Assembly (NCBI RefSeq): GCF_002215215.1
Contig: NZ_CP018632.1
Span: 7,560,501 to 7,624,500, forward strand
Length of the DNA: 64,000 nt
DNA from: Granulosicoccus antarcticus IMCC3135
GTDB lineage: Bacteria; Pseudomonadota; Gammaproteobacteria; Granulosicoccales; Granulosicoccaceae
Direction: 5' to 3'
Part shown: positions 16,429 to 24,586 of the stretch, one piece after another
Numbering within the stretch: the stretch's first letter is position 1
Layout: each line of letters starts with the position of its first letter
Made by a program: the position numbers and the translations under genes
Notes under the pieces: generated by a model
Told to the model about the DNA's origin: nothing
What the model saw: the letters and a program-made list of their open reading frames with translations, nothing else
Databases searched by the model: none

Positions 16429-18714
16429 CTACCGACGATCGCGCAACAGTCGTAGTGCATTGGCTACCACCAATAGTGTTGCCCCTACATCAGCAACAAT
16501 AGCGCCCCACAGCGATGCGATACCAAACAATGTGAGAAGCATGAACACCACCTTGATACCCACCGAGAACACAATATTCTGACGAATGACAGTCAGTGTG
16601 CGTTTTGCATGAGATACCAACCATGGCACGCGGACAAGCTCATCACTCATCAATGCAATATCAGCAGTCTCTATGGCAGCATCCGAGCCAATGGCCCCCA
16701 TTGCGATACCAAAATTGGCACGAGCCATCGCCGGCGCATCGTTGACCCCGTCTCCGATCATGGCCACCACCGTATGCCGGGCAGCCAGTGCCTCCACCTC
16801 GGCTACCTTGTCTTCAGGCAATAGCCCTGCTCGTACCGTGTCGATTCCAACCTGCCGGGCAACCAGATCGGCGGCCGCAGCGTTGTCGCCAGTGAGCATG
16901 ACGATTTCTTTTACACCAAGTGCATGCAGCTGCGCAATAACGGCACGAGCCTCAGGGCGAACGGTATCGCTCAAGCCTAATAAGCCGCGCACACCGTTGG
17001 CATCAGACAGTGCCACGACGGTGCGACCGTTAGCCTCAAGCTGCGCGACCTGGGCCGCGATAGCGCCATCGGGATCAATGTCCTGATCGTTGGCGGATTC
17101 GCGGATGAAGCGCCAGGATCCCAGCCTCAGCTCTCGCTCTCCCAGCCGACCGGTCAGTCCCTTGCCCGCCGTGGTGACGACATCCTGCGCAGCCGCGGGA
17201 TCAAGACCTTGTTCGGTGGCCGCTCGCGCAATAGCGGCGGCTAGTGGATGTGAACTGCGCCGTTCGATGGCGGCCGCTTCGGCCAACAGAACGTTTGCCT
17301 CTTTTGCATTCAGCGGTACGATGTCACTGACCTGCGGTGTACCAAACGTCAGTGTACCGGTCTTGTCGAGTGCCAACGCATCGAGTCTGGCTGGCAACTC
17401 AATGTAGCCACCACCCTTGACGAGCACTCCGGCACGGGCGGCTGAGGCCAGTGCTGCAACAATCGATACCGGCGTGGAGATCACCAATGCACACGGGCAG
17501 GCGATCACCAATAAGACAAGTGCGTTGTAGATCCATGGCTGCCAGGCAGCCCCGAACAACAAGGGTGGCACCAGTGCTATCAACAAGGCCAGGATCATCA
17601 CCGCAGGCGTATAACGTGCAGCAAAGCGTTCCACCCACTGCTCGACAGGCGCACGCCGCTCATGTGCATCGCCGATGGTGCGAATGATTCGTGCCAGCAC
17701 CGTATCGTCGGCCGGACGACTGGATACCACTGTCAGTGTACCTTCGCCGTTGATCGTGCCGGCAAACACCTCATCACCGACCTCTTTAAGTACCGGTAGA
17801 CTCTCACCGGTAATGGGTGCCTGATCAACCGAACCTGCACCCTCGCTGACCGTACCATCCAATGCCACACGATCGCCAGCACGCACGACGAATCGGGTAC
17901 CAACCTCAGCCTCCGTGGCAGGGATTTCCACCTCAGTGCCATCTTCACGCAGTGCCTGGATGCTTGCCGGTGTCAGATCAAGCAAAGCCTCTACTGCACG
18001 ACGTGCCCGCCCCACACTCCAACGTTCAAGCAACAGCGACAAGGCAAACAGGAATGCAACTGTAGCCGCCTCGAACCATTCTCCCAATACCATGGCTCCC
18101 ACTACCGCGACGACCATCAACAGATTCATATCAGGTCGCAGCGTTTTGAGCGCGTACCAGGCTTTTGGTGCAACGTAGCGTGTGCCCGCGACAGTGGCGC
18201 CGACCCAGGCAAGAATTTCTAACATCGGCGGACCCGCTTCACCGTGACCGCCAAGCAGCGTGGCAAACGACCAGGGCCCATCGATACCGATCAGATGTAT
18301 GACGATCCCAAGCAACAACAGGGCGCCGCTGACGAACGTGGCGTACAAGGGTCCGCGATCCACCGCAGGAGCGGCTGCGGTGCCCTGCCCCTCATCTGAC
18401 GTCGCACTCATGCCGGTGGCTGCAACTGCTGAAATAATGTCCTTGTCCGAGGCTTCAGATGAAGACACAAGCACGCTCATTCGACCGTTGATGGCATCGA
18501 AGGCAAGCCCCTCATCGCCACCCACCAAGGGCCCTACAGCACGGCGCAGAATGCGCACCTCCTCGATACAATCAAGGCCACTCACCGCAAATCGACGGCT
18601 GGTTGAAACAGTACTCTCCAGCGCAGCCTGGTGTGACTCGAGTTTAGTCAGTTCGGCCGAATGCCCGCAACACGAACTCGCCCCCTGGTCGCTGTTGCTG
18701 TTCGTCTGCTCCAT
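16429..18714 (-). CDS. heavy-metal P1B-type ATPase (Zn/Cd/Pb exporter type)
   Basis: 761 residues. A Cys/His-containing N-terminal tail (CCGHS) leads to a heavy-metal-associated domain whose binding motif is reduced to GLDCIEEV, a single-Cys form seen in CadA/ZntA-like pumps. Eight membrane segments are expected. The CPC metal-binding motif is at C406-C408, the phosphorylation site is D450 in DKTGTLT, and the hinge is TGDN plus GDGVNDAP. CPC with this N-terminus points to Zn2+/Cd2+/Pb2+ efflux from the cytoplasm rather than copper. The upstream MerR-type promoter (18747-18777) supports induction by metal. No metal regulator gene is in the window. Confidence 0.92.
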   Translation of the reverse strand: MEQTNSNSDQGASSCCGHSAELTKLESHQAALESTVSTSRRFAVSGLDCIEEVRILRRAVGPLVGGDEGLAFDAINGRMSVLVSSSEASDKDIISAVAATGMSATSDEGQGTAAAPAVDRGPLYATFVSGALLLLGIVIHLIGIDGPWSFATLLGGHGEAGPPMLEILAWVGATVAGTRYVAPKAWYALKTLRPDMNLLMVVAVVGAMVLGEWFEAATVAFLFALSLLLERWSVGRARRAVEALLDLTPASIQALREDGTEVEIPATEAEVGTRFVVRAGDRVALDGTVSEGAGSVDQAPITGESLPVLKEVGDEVFAGTINGEGTLTVVSSRPADDTVLARIIRTIGDAHERRAPVEQWVERFAARYTPAVMILALLIALVPPLLFGAAWQPWIYNALVLLVIACPCALVISTPVSIVAALASAARAGVLVKGGGYIELPARLDALALDKTGTLTFGTPQVSDIVPLNAKEANVLLAEAAAIERRSSHPLAAAIARAATEQGLDPAAAQDVVTTAGKGLTGRLGERELRLGSWRFIRESANDQDIDPDGAIAAQVAQLEANGRTVVALSDANGVRGLLGLSDTVRPEARAVIAQLHALGVKEIVMLTGDNAAAADLVARQVGIDTVRAGLLPEDKVAEVEALAARHTVVAMIGDGVNDAPAMARANFGIAMGAIGSDAAIETADIALMSDELVRVPWLVSHAKRTLTVIRQNIVFSVGIKVVFMLLTLFGIASLWGAIVADVGATLLVVANALRLLRDRR

Positions 18715-18746
18715 CTGATTTCTCCGGTTAAGACTGGTATACCCCT

Positions 18747-18777
18747 ATCCTAATGTCTCTAGCCACTAGAGCTTCAA
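18747..18777 (-). promoter_or_regulatory. MerR-family operator-promoter of the P-type ATPase gene
   Basis: On the minus strand, -35 TTGAAG and -10 TAGGAT are separated by 19 bp, the stretched spacer that marks MerR-type promoters. The perfect palindrome CTCTAG-TGG-CTAGAG fills the spacer (18757-18771), as in ZntR/CadR/PbrR operators. The -10 lies about 30 bases before the ATPase start codon. A trans-acting MerR-family metal sensor is implied. Confidence 0.82.
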
Positions 18778-18865
18778 GGGGTATTGGAGAAATATTTCAC
18801 GATGGACACGATTGATCAGGTGCGCAGTAGGGTCAGTACCATGCGCGCTGTCCTAATTTGTCACG

Positions 18866-20068
18866 TTAAAAAGTGATGAACTCCATTTTAGTGATGCGCT
18901 GATGCCCTCTGTACAGAAAGTATAACGCGGCGCAAGCGACCAGCCCTGTAACCCCCCAGACAAACTCAACAGGGATTCTAGCCAGAATAAACAGGGCGAT
19001 ATAAAACCCGAGCAGCAGCAAATTCCGATGAAACGAATTTGTTTTTTCTTCCAGATTGCTGCTGTAACTGCTAATCAAACCCAAACTGAGCGCGCTACCT
19101 ACGAAAGCTGCAACAACAACGGATCCTGTATTTTCTGGTAAATCAATGCTGAGCAGACTGGCCAAGGGTGACAGGGCGAGGCCAGCTAGCGTATAGATAC
19201 CAGCGATACTCAGGAACCGTATCAACAAGGCCGACGATAACTCCGCACGACTGTGGATTGCTCCAGACAACCAGGCTCTTGGCGCGACACTCATAGAGCG
19301 CCCTATATTTTGCACGGGAAAGGACAAAATCCATATACTCCAAACGATGGAGAACATCTGTAAGGGCGGCTCGTAGAAGTGAAAAAAAACCAAGAAGAAC
19401 AGGATTCCACCACTCGCAGCTCTCAAATGCGAGAACCAACTCACACCGTATAGACCACCCGAATGCCATCGTTTATTTTCGATATTATTTCCGTAGTCCT
19501 GACGTAAACTCCGCCGCTCAATGTTGACGGGTTTGATAAGGAGCGAATGCAAAATTGCCAACCCTGGCAACAACGCCAAAACCGACACAGGATAAAGGTA
19601 GATCGAGTTCAACAGGTTCGCTATCCCTTCTCTACCAACATCAGGAATTTTGTTCATTCCTAAAATGACTGCAAAGACAACCACTAAGACAAGCAGCAAG
19701 TTTCGAGTCAGCAAGGTGAGGACACTGGCAATAACAACAATCGCCATAAGCAAGCCAACGATGCTGAAGAGATCATGATTGACTAACGCAATTGCGGCTA
19801 TAAACAACCCGGTAGCTAACAACACCATCAAATAAAATTTCGTGATCCGACTAGCAAATCGCGGAACACCATGGCTACCTGCAAACTGGTGAAGGTCCTG
19901 GCACCAAACCCCGAGCCATGTCCCCTGAATAAAAGCCAGAGCAAAAAGATATTCAGGATGCGTTAGTTTGAAAAAGCGACAGGCGAAGATACCGCAGACG
20001 CTACAAATGAGAAAAATAATGATTCCCGATGTGCTGCGCGGCATCAAAGATTGAAATAGCCTCTTCAT
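18866..20068 (-). CDS. multi-spanning membrane protein, permease part of a GntR-linked ABC system
   Basis: 400 residues with about ten to twelve hydrophobic segments, starting SGIIIFLICSVCGIFACRFF and ending VTGLVACAALYFLYRG. I recognise no specific family motif. Its job is inferred from context: its ATG overlaps the stop of the ABC ATPase by 4 bases, in the order regulator-ATPase-permease known from YtrABC-like systems. Those are inner-membrane exporters or stress-response transporters, often induced by envelope-active compounds. No partner permease is seen, so the active form would be a homodimer. Confidence 0.7.
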   Translation of the reverse strand: MKRLFQSLMPRSTSGIIIFLICSVCGIFACRFFKLTHPEYLFALAFIQGTWLGVWCQDLHQFAGSHGVPRFASRITKFYLMVLLATGLFIAAIALVNHDLFSIVGLLMAIVVIASVLTLLTRNLLLVLVVVFAVILGMNKIPDVGREGIANLLNSIYLYPVSVLALLPGLAILHSLLIKPVNIERRSLRQDYGNNIENKRWHSGGLYGVSWFSHLRAASGGILFFLVFFHFYEPPLQMFSIVWSIWILSFPVQNIGRSMSVAPRAWLSGAIHSRAELSSALLIRFLSIAGIYTLAGLALSPLASLLSIDLPENTGSVVVAAFVGSALSLGLISSYSSNLEEKTNSFHRNLLLLGFYIALFILARIPVEFVWGVTGLVACAALYFLYRGHQRITKMEFITF

Positions 20069-20898
20069 TGGGTAAGCTCTAAAAACAGATCTTCCAGGCT
20101 ACCCGGAGCTCGTGCGTAGCTATTCCTTTCCAACTCATCTTCGGGCAACAGAACCCAAAGCTGGCCGTCTTTTTTTAACAGCACCTCGCCACCGAGGGGA
20201 ACCTCACCTTGCTCCACTACGCGTAAGCGCTCTTTAAGCTCATCTATCTTTGTGTGACACAATATCTGGCCATGATGCAATATGGCCACGTGAGAGCACA
20301 TGCGCTCGATATCACTTGTGATGTGGCTAGATAGCAGGATGGTCTGGTTGGTATCGCTGTTTAGTTCAACCAGGGTACTTAAAAAACTCCGACGTGCGGC
20401 TGGATCAAGACTAGCAACCGGCTCATCAAGAATCAACAAATCCGGGCGATGACCCAATGCCATCAACAACGCTACTTTCTGTTTTTGACCAACCGACAAA
20501 GTAGCAATCGAAGCCTCACCTACATCCCAACGATCTTTGAGTTCATCAATGTAGGCATTGTCCCAATTGGAATAAAAACTTCCAACCAACCCCAGACAGC
20601 GATCCACAGTCGCTTCCGGGAAATAATCCAGGTTTTGCGATACATAGCCCAACCGTTCGCGAACAGGATTCGGACAATCCCAGGCGGTTACGCCCATCAA
20701 TTCCGCGCTACCTTCAGTGGATTTCATTAAACCCAAGGCCACTCGGATCAAAGTGGTTTTACCACTCCCGTTGCGCCCCAACAGTCCGTTAATACTCCCT
20801 GAATCAAGATGCAAGGTTGCCCCCTTCAGTATCTCGACTCTTTCTTTTTTAGTGCCATATCCGGCGTGCACATTCGTCAGATCAAGTGGGTATGTCAT
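20065..20898 (-). CDS. ABC transporter ATP-binding protein (YtrB-like)
   Basis: 277 residues from the ATG at 20898, chosen because GGGAG lies ~8 bases upstream and the ATG overlaps the regulator's stop (ATGA); an earlier ATG at 20916 lies inside the regulator gene. Walker A is GRNGSGKTTL, the signature-like motif is TLSVGQKQKVALL, Walker B is LLILDEPVASLDP, and the switch His is in LLSSHITSDIE. The signature is degenerate (LSVGQ rather than LSGGQ), which is common in this GntR-linked exporter group. It energises the membrane protein encoded next. Confidence 0.9.
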   Translation of the reverse strand: MTYPLDLTNVHAGYGTKKERVEILKGATLHLDSGSINGLLGRNGSGKTTLIRVALGLMKSTEGSAELMGVTAWDCPNPVRERLGYVSQNLDYFPEATVDRCLGLVGSFYSNWDNAYIDELKDRWDVGEASIATLSVGQKQKVALLMALGHRPDLLILDEPVASLDPAARRSFLSTLVELNSDTNQTILLSSHITSDIERMCSHVAILHHGQILCHTKIDELKERLRVVEQGEVPLGGEVLLKKDGQLWVLLPEDELERNSYARAPGSLEDLFLELTQ

Positions 20899-21257
20899 AC
20901 GTCTTCTCCCTTCCATTGGATTGCTACAAGTGCCAAGAGCTGGTCTCGGCTCATGCCCAGTGCGCGTGCACTCTCAGCAAGTTCAGTAGCTTTGGGTTTT
21001 AGTAGATCTGTTGGGCTCTGGGTGTTTTGACTCACTAACATGCCAACACCTGGTCGCCGCACTACCACCTCATCCCGCTCCAGAATCGAATAGGCTTTGG
21101 AGACGGTCATGGGATTAACACCTAGGTCACTGGCCATACTCCGCACCGACGGCAAACTAGCCCCAGCAGTCAGACCGCCGGAGGCAATCTGACTACGAAC
21201 CTGGTCGACAATCTGTTGATAGATGGGGATACCTGACGAGGGTTGAAGTGAAAACAA
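20895..21257 (-). CDS. GntR-family regulator, YtrA subfamily
   Basis: 120 residues from a TTG start. It is a winged helix-turn-helix only, with a short C-terminal dimerisation tail, as in YtrA proteins: IPIYQQIVDQVRSQIASG, then LPSVRSMASDLGVNPMTVSKAY and LERDEVVVRRPGVGM. No Shine-Dalgarno box is obvious, but the next Met is inside the HTH, so the TTG is needed. It heads the operon with the ABC genes and very likely represses it from the palindrome at 21277-21308. Confidence 0.88.
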   Translation of the reverse strand: MFSLQPSSGIPIYQQIVDQVRSQIASGGLTAGASLPSVRSMASDLGVNPMTVSKAYSILERDEVVVRRPGVGMLVSQNTQSPTDLLKPKATELAESARALGMSRDQLLALVAIQWKGEDV

Positions 21258-21276
21258 GTGGATCGTTCTCAGTTAG

Positions 21277-21308
21277 GTGTATTCACTGTATCATTACACA
21301 TAATACAC
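21277..21308 (-). promoter_or_regulatory. palindromic operator of the GntR-ABC operon
   Basis: A 32-bp dyad centred at 21292.5: outer arms GTGTATT / AATACAC, inner arms TGTA / TACA around a 4-base centre, and 3-base mismatched spacers. It ends 20 bases before the regulator's TTG start. The size and symmetry suit a YtrA-type GntR dimer, so autoregulation is the natural reading. Confidence 0.7.
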
Positions 21309-21367
21309 ATGATGATAAACCTTTTGATCGATAACTATTTTCTCGTCGAATACCGCCAACCCTGAAC

Positions 21368-21728
21368 CTATTGCAGCACTCGGAACACCCTACAAATGCG
21401 GGAGTGCACTGATACGAGTGCGCCAACGGTACCTGCCAAACTGTTGGACGCGACGACCACCGGCAATTTCGACTGGTAACCGAAGTAACCATACGAGTGC
21501 GCTATATCTTTTTCCAGAGCGTACATCGTGTCGCTTGATTGTTCAGCATTCACGTATTCGGACAGTGCAAGCGGTACACGACCTCTCCAGTAATCATCCG
21601 GCGCGGGCAGCTGACTGTTCTCAAGTGGCCGTCGAGAAATACAGAAATCAGCATGATCCTTTACTTCCCATAGGCATGGCGAGGGGCGACTGTAGCGTCG
21701 GAAGGCTCCACCTCCCGGTAACTACACT
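21368..21728 (-). pseudogene. possible remnant of a coding sequence (no start codon)
   Basis: On the minus strand a frame stays open for ~120 codons but has no plausible start. Its composition looks protein-like (LWEVKDHADF ... LPAPDDYWRGRVPL ... DIAHSYGYFGYQSKLPVV). I do not recognise the family. It may be the 3' remnant of a deleted gene in the otherwise empty 21309-21731 interval, or chance. Confidence 0.25.
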
Positions 21729-21731
21729 AAA

Positions 21732-22781
21732 TCAGTTGCAATCAAAACCTGACGCACAGCTCAGCTGGAAACCATCTGACCAGTTCAGAATAATCGGCGC
21801 ACCCGGTTCGCCGTCGATGGCAACGAGGAAGGTTTCTAGCTCACCAGTATCGGGCGACAGGGTCAAACCGCTGCCATCTTCAGCCGTCACACGCACGCTG
21901 CCAGTTTGCCACTGAGCCGGATATTCACCACCTTCACCCACGACAGAATCTTCTGGGTCCATATAGGCTAAATCAACCACGACATCGATAGGCTCGCCAG
22001 ATGACCAAGAGGCTGTTACGGTAAAAGTAACTGTTGCAGCCGCACCCGGACCTCCAGCCAGCAGGTCGGAATCAGGTAAATCGCTCTGAACCTGACTTCT
22101 GCGATACGAAGTGTAATCGTCGATTTTCGTCGTCTCACCATCGTCGACCATGAGCAGACTAGCGCCAGTCCATCCCGTTATCACGACTGGACCATTTTGC
22201 TCGGGACTACTATCAGAGTATTCACCATCGAGTAGCAGCGAATCTCCATCGGCATAAGAGACTGAGAAGTTCTCGAACGTTGAGACATCAGTGCCTCGAA
22301 CAAAGCGGACCGCCTTGTATGCAGATCCCTCATAGGCAGCATCACCTATCGAGCAGGCACTGTCTGCCACCAACTGATCAACATAAGGACCACCTACCGA
22401 ATCATCATGGTAGGCCCGCGCCACCAGCGTGCCACCGCTGTCGCAGGAAAAAGTATATTCAGAGTTCGAACCATCTTCGTTGACAACCGTACTGGATACG
22501 AAGGTAAGACCATTTCCACTCGATGCACCATCGGCTATCACCTCGGCGATAAGTGTCTCGACTGAACCGAAGACGGGCACCAGACTCTCTGATGCTGCAT
22601 TCAGTGTGTCGTCGTTAGCGACCTTGACGATTTCGCGTAATAATAGCTCGACATTTGCAGCGGAGATAACGGGGGCAGTACTACCGTCACCAGATCCGTC
22701 TGTGGTGTCGGGTGAGTCAGAGCTGCTGCAACCAGCAAGAAGTGCAATCAATGCACCGGTACAAAAGCGGGTGTAAATCAT
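21732..22781 (-). CDS. Asp/Ser-rich lipoprotein related to the protein at 10430-11980
   Basis: 349 residues. The lipoprotein signal peptide has lipobox LLAGC (Cys at ~18), followed by a Ser/Asp/Gly linker. The rest is acidic and probably beta-rich. It contains FSCDSGGTL, an internal second Cys pair (SACSIGD), a WTG segment, and WQTGSVRVTAEDGSGL near the end. These landmarks occur in the same order in the C-terminal part of the secreted protein at 10430-11980, so the two are probably divergent paralogues. The SWPDDG repeats are absent. Location would be the outer membrane or cell surface; role unknown. Confidence 0.72.
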   Translation of the reverse strand: MIYTRFCTGALIALLAGCSSSDSPDTTDGSGDGSTAPVISAANVELLLREIVKVANDDTLNAASESLVPVFGSVETLIAEVIADGASSGNGLTFVSSTVVNEDGSNSEYTFSCDSGGTLVARAYHDDSVGGPYVDQLVADSACSIGDAAYEGSAYKAVRFVRGTDVSTFENFSVSYADGDSLLLDGEYSDSSPEQNGPVVITGWTGASLLMVDDGETTKIDDYTSYRRSQVQSDLPDSDLLAGGPGAAATVTFTVTASWSSGEPIDVVVDLAYMDPEDSVVGEGGEYPAQWQTGSVRVTAEDGSGLTLSPDTGELETFLVAIDGEPGAPIILNWSDGFQLSCASGFDCN

Positions 22782-22977
22782 GATGGAGTTTCCTGGAAAT
22801 ACTTTTAGGCGACGAGTTCACGTCCGATGCGAGGACGCCCTGCGACGGATCAGCTACTGTCATTGATCAGTAGTTGCATTATTGTAAGCAAAAACAGACT
22901 GATGATGGAGCGATCCATAGCGTAAAAATACCCGATAACGTTTACGTTTCCATGTATACCCGCGGCATTCATCCCTT

Positions 22978-23019
22978 CAATTCCAAGGATACCCCGTCGT
23001 TCAGGGCGGGGAGGAATTG
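22978..23019 (+). repeat. left-end hairpin of TnpB element copy 2
   Basis: CAATTCC / GGAATTG outer arms and CCCCG / CGGGG inner arms, matching the structure in copy 1 (10220-10261). Confidence 0.7.
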
Positions 23020-23063
23020 AAATGCCGTATAAATTGCCAGTAGTTATTGGCCCTTCTTGGTGA

Positions 23064-24140
23064 ATGAGGGCGGAACGGTTATACAATCGGGCTGTGAAAT
23101 CAACATGCATCAAGGTTCTCAAAGTCAGGGTGAAAGATCGCCACGCGCCGCTTTTGCGCAGCATGGCGACTGAAGTCAATCAGGTATGGAACTACTGCAA
23201 CGAGCTGTCTGATCGTATGATTCGGGAGCGTGGTCGGTGGATGTCCGGATTTGACTTCTCTGCTTACACGGTGGGTGCGTCGAAGCAGTTCGAGCACATT
23301 GGCAGCAGTACGATTCAGGAAACGGCCGAACACTACGCCAGCAAACGCTTCTCGGCAAAGCGTCGCAAGCTGAGGTGGCGCAAGAGTTTTGGCGATAAAC
23401 GCTCGTTGGGGTGGGTGCCCTTCAAGGCTCGGGCAGCTCACTGGAAGCACGGGCAGGTCTTCTTTGCAGGTTCTCACTTCAAGGTATGGGACAGCTTCGG
23501 TCTTGCCAGTTACAGGTTCAGGGCAGGTTGTTTCACTGAGGATGCTCGCGGTCGATGGTATTTTTGCATCTGTGTCTCGGTTGATCGCACGTGTCCCAAG
23601 GGGCAAGATAGTATTGGTATCGATCTTGGTCTGAAAACCGTTGCCACCTGCAGCGATGGCACTGTGCTGGAGGGACGTTGGTATCGCCACCTGGAAGGCA
23701 AGCTTGCCAAGGCCCAACGGGCAAGACGCAAGCGACGCGCCCGGGCGATTCACGCAAAAATCAGGAATCGCAGAGCAGATGCCCTGCATAAATTCAGCCG
23801 CCATCTGGTCAATCGATGCGGCGAGATCTACGTGGGAGATGTCAGTAGCTCGAAGCTGACAAAAACCACGATGGCCAAGTCTGTGCTTGACGCAAGCTGG
23901 GCCAGCTTCAAGACAATGCTCGACTACAAGAGCCAGCAGGCCGGTATTGTCTACCGAGAAATCAATGAAGCCTATACCACGCGAGCGTGCTCCGAATGTG
24001 GAAGCCTGTGCGGGCCGCAGGGAATAAGAGCTCTTTCGGTAAGAGACTGGCAATGTGTTGAATGTGGTGTTCAGCATGATCGTGACGTTAACGCGGCTCG
24101 AAATATTCTCCGTCTCGGCGCAGGACATTGCGCTCCTTAG
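23064..24140 (+). CDS. tnpB: TnpB-family RNA-guided nuclease (IS605 OrfB), copy 2
   Basis: 358 residues with the same layout as copy 1: D187 in GIDLGLKT, D259 in VGDVSSS, E299/E302 in EINEAYT, a zinc ribbon of two CxxC pairs, and HDRDVNAARN with D339/D341. The seven differences from copy 1 are conservative or outside the acidic sites (for example D47E, a Gly/Ser change inside the zinc ribbon and Ala/Val in KSVLDAS). Both copies appear intact. The guide segment of its RNA would start just past the right end at 24178. Confidence 0.9.
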   Translation: MRAERLYNRAVKSTCIKVLKVRVKDRHAPLLRSMATEVNQVWNYCNELSDRMIRERGRWMSGFDFSAYTVGASKQFEHIGSSTIQETAEHYASKRFSAKRRKLRWRKSFGDKRSLGWVPFKARAAHWKHGQVFFAGSHFKVWDSFGLASYRFRAGCFTEDARGRWYFCICVSVDRTCPKGQDSIGIDLGLKTVATCSDGTVLEGRWYRHLEGKLAKAQRARRKRRARAIHAKIRNRRADALHKFSRHLVNRCGEIYVGDVSSSKLTKTTMAKSVLDASWASFKTMLDYKSQQAGIVYREINEAYTTRACSECGSLCGPQGIRALSVRDWQCVECGVQHDRDVNAARNILRLGAGHCAP

Positions 24141-24177
24141 TGGGAATCCTCTTTCTTTAGGGAGAGGAGGATGTCAA
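24141..24177 (+). ncRNA. 3' scaffold end of a predicted TnpB guide RNA (reRNA/omegaRNA)
   Basis: In characterised TnpB elements the guide RNA covers the 3' end of tnpB and the right end, and its guide is the flanking DNA. Here the right end carries a hairpin and ends GATGTCAA. The guide would read from 24178 (starting AAATTAGTCA); for copy 1 it would be the minus strand from 9061 (starting TGCAGCAAGC). The upstream limit inside tnpB cannot be set by eye. Confidence 0.5.
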
Positions 24178-24283
24178 AAATTAGTCAATAAGCTGTCGCT
24201 TATTCGTAACTTTACGACCTTCCAATAAGCAGGCATGCCCAATTGCAGCAAGCAGTTTCCGGCTCCGGTTCACTCCGAACTCT

Positions 24284-24329
24284 GCATCCCTGCATCCCTG
24301 CATCCCTGCATCCCTGCATCCCTGCATCC
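24284..24329. repeat. 8-bp tandem repeat GCATCCCT, 5.75 copies
   Basis: Units start at 24284, 24292, 24300, 24308, 24316 and 24324 without a mismatch; the last is cut to six bases. It lies just past the stop of the DUF1127 gene (24332, minus strand), hence in its 3' untranslated region, about 107 bases from the TnpB element. Copy number in such repeats usually varies by slippage. Confidence 0.9.
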
Positions 24330-24331
24330 AA

Positions 24332-24586
24332 TCATTCTTGCCAGAACCGCTTGCTCCCTTCGCGTAAAACCTCATAACGAGAAATACCAATATCCATCAG
24401 TAGCTCCGGGCTATTGGCAAGCTCTTGCAACTCACGTCGTTGCTTGATTCGCTCTCCCCAGACAAGACTGGTGTCGAGCAGCCGACGGAACATGCTGCTC
24501 CGGCGCTTTTCATTAACCGTGCCCACCTTCGAACGCTGAAACTTCGAGGCGTGCACCAACTGTCCGGATATCAATACACGACTCAT
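24332..24586 (-). CDS. DUF1127 (YjiS-like) small protein
   Basis: 84 residues from an ATG at 24586 that overlaps the upstream gene's stop (ATGA). An internal ATG at 24493 with a CCGGAG box gives a 53-residue form of the usual DUF1127 size. The signature is RRELQELANSPELLMDIGISRYEVLRE. These small Arg-rich proteins bind RNA or tune phosphate/RNA metabolism in some alphaproteobacteria; here the role is unknown. It is paired with the small membrane protein gene 24583-24834 and divergent from a LysR gene. Confidence 0.78.
   Translation of the reverse strand: MSRVLISGQLVHASKFQRSKVGTVNEKRRSSMFRRLLDTSLVWGERIKQRRELQELANSPELLMDIGISRYEVLREGSKRFWQE

Larger units (their letters stand above)
22967..24177 (+). 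mobile_element. IS200/IS605-type TnpB-only element, copy 2
   Basis: 1,211 bp, in inverted orientation to copy 1 and nearly identical. The left end begins ATTCATCCCTTC and the right end finishes GGAGGATGTCAA. A right-end hairpin (TCCTCT ... AGAGGA at ~24148-24171) lies between the tnpB stop and the boundary. The flanks of the two copies differ completely outside these limits, which fixes the ends; the shared ATTCAT at the left could itself be the target motif rather than element DNA. Confidence 0.88.

Noticed and set aside
24178-24283. CRISPR-like or attachment-site structure beside the TnpB element
   Set aside because: Only one short tandem repeat is present, with no spacers or integrase.
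24181-24390. Minus-strand frame reading GCRDAGMQGCRDAG-like repeats
   Set aside because: It is only the translation of the 8-bp tandem repeat and overlaps the DUF1127 gene.
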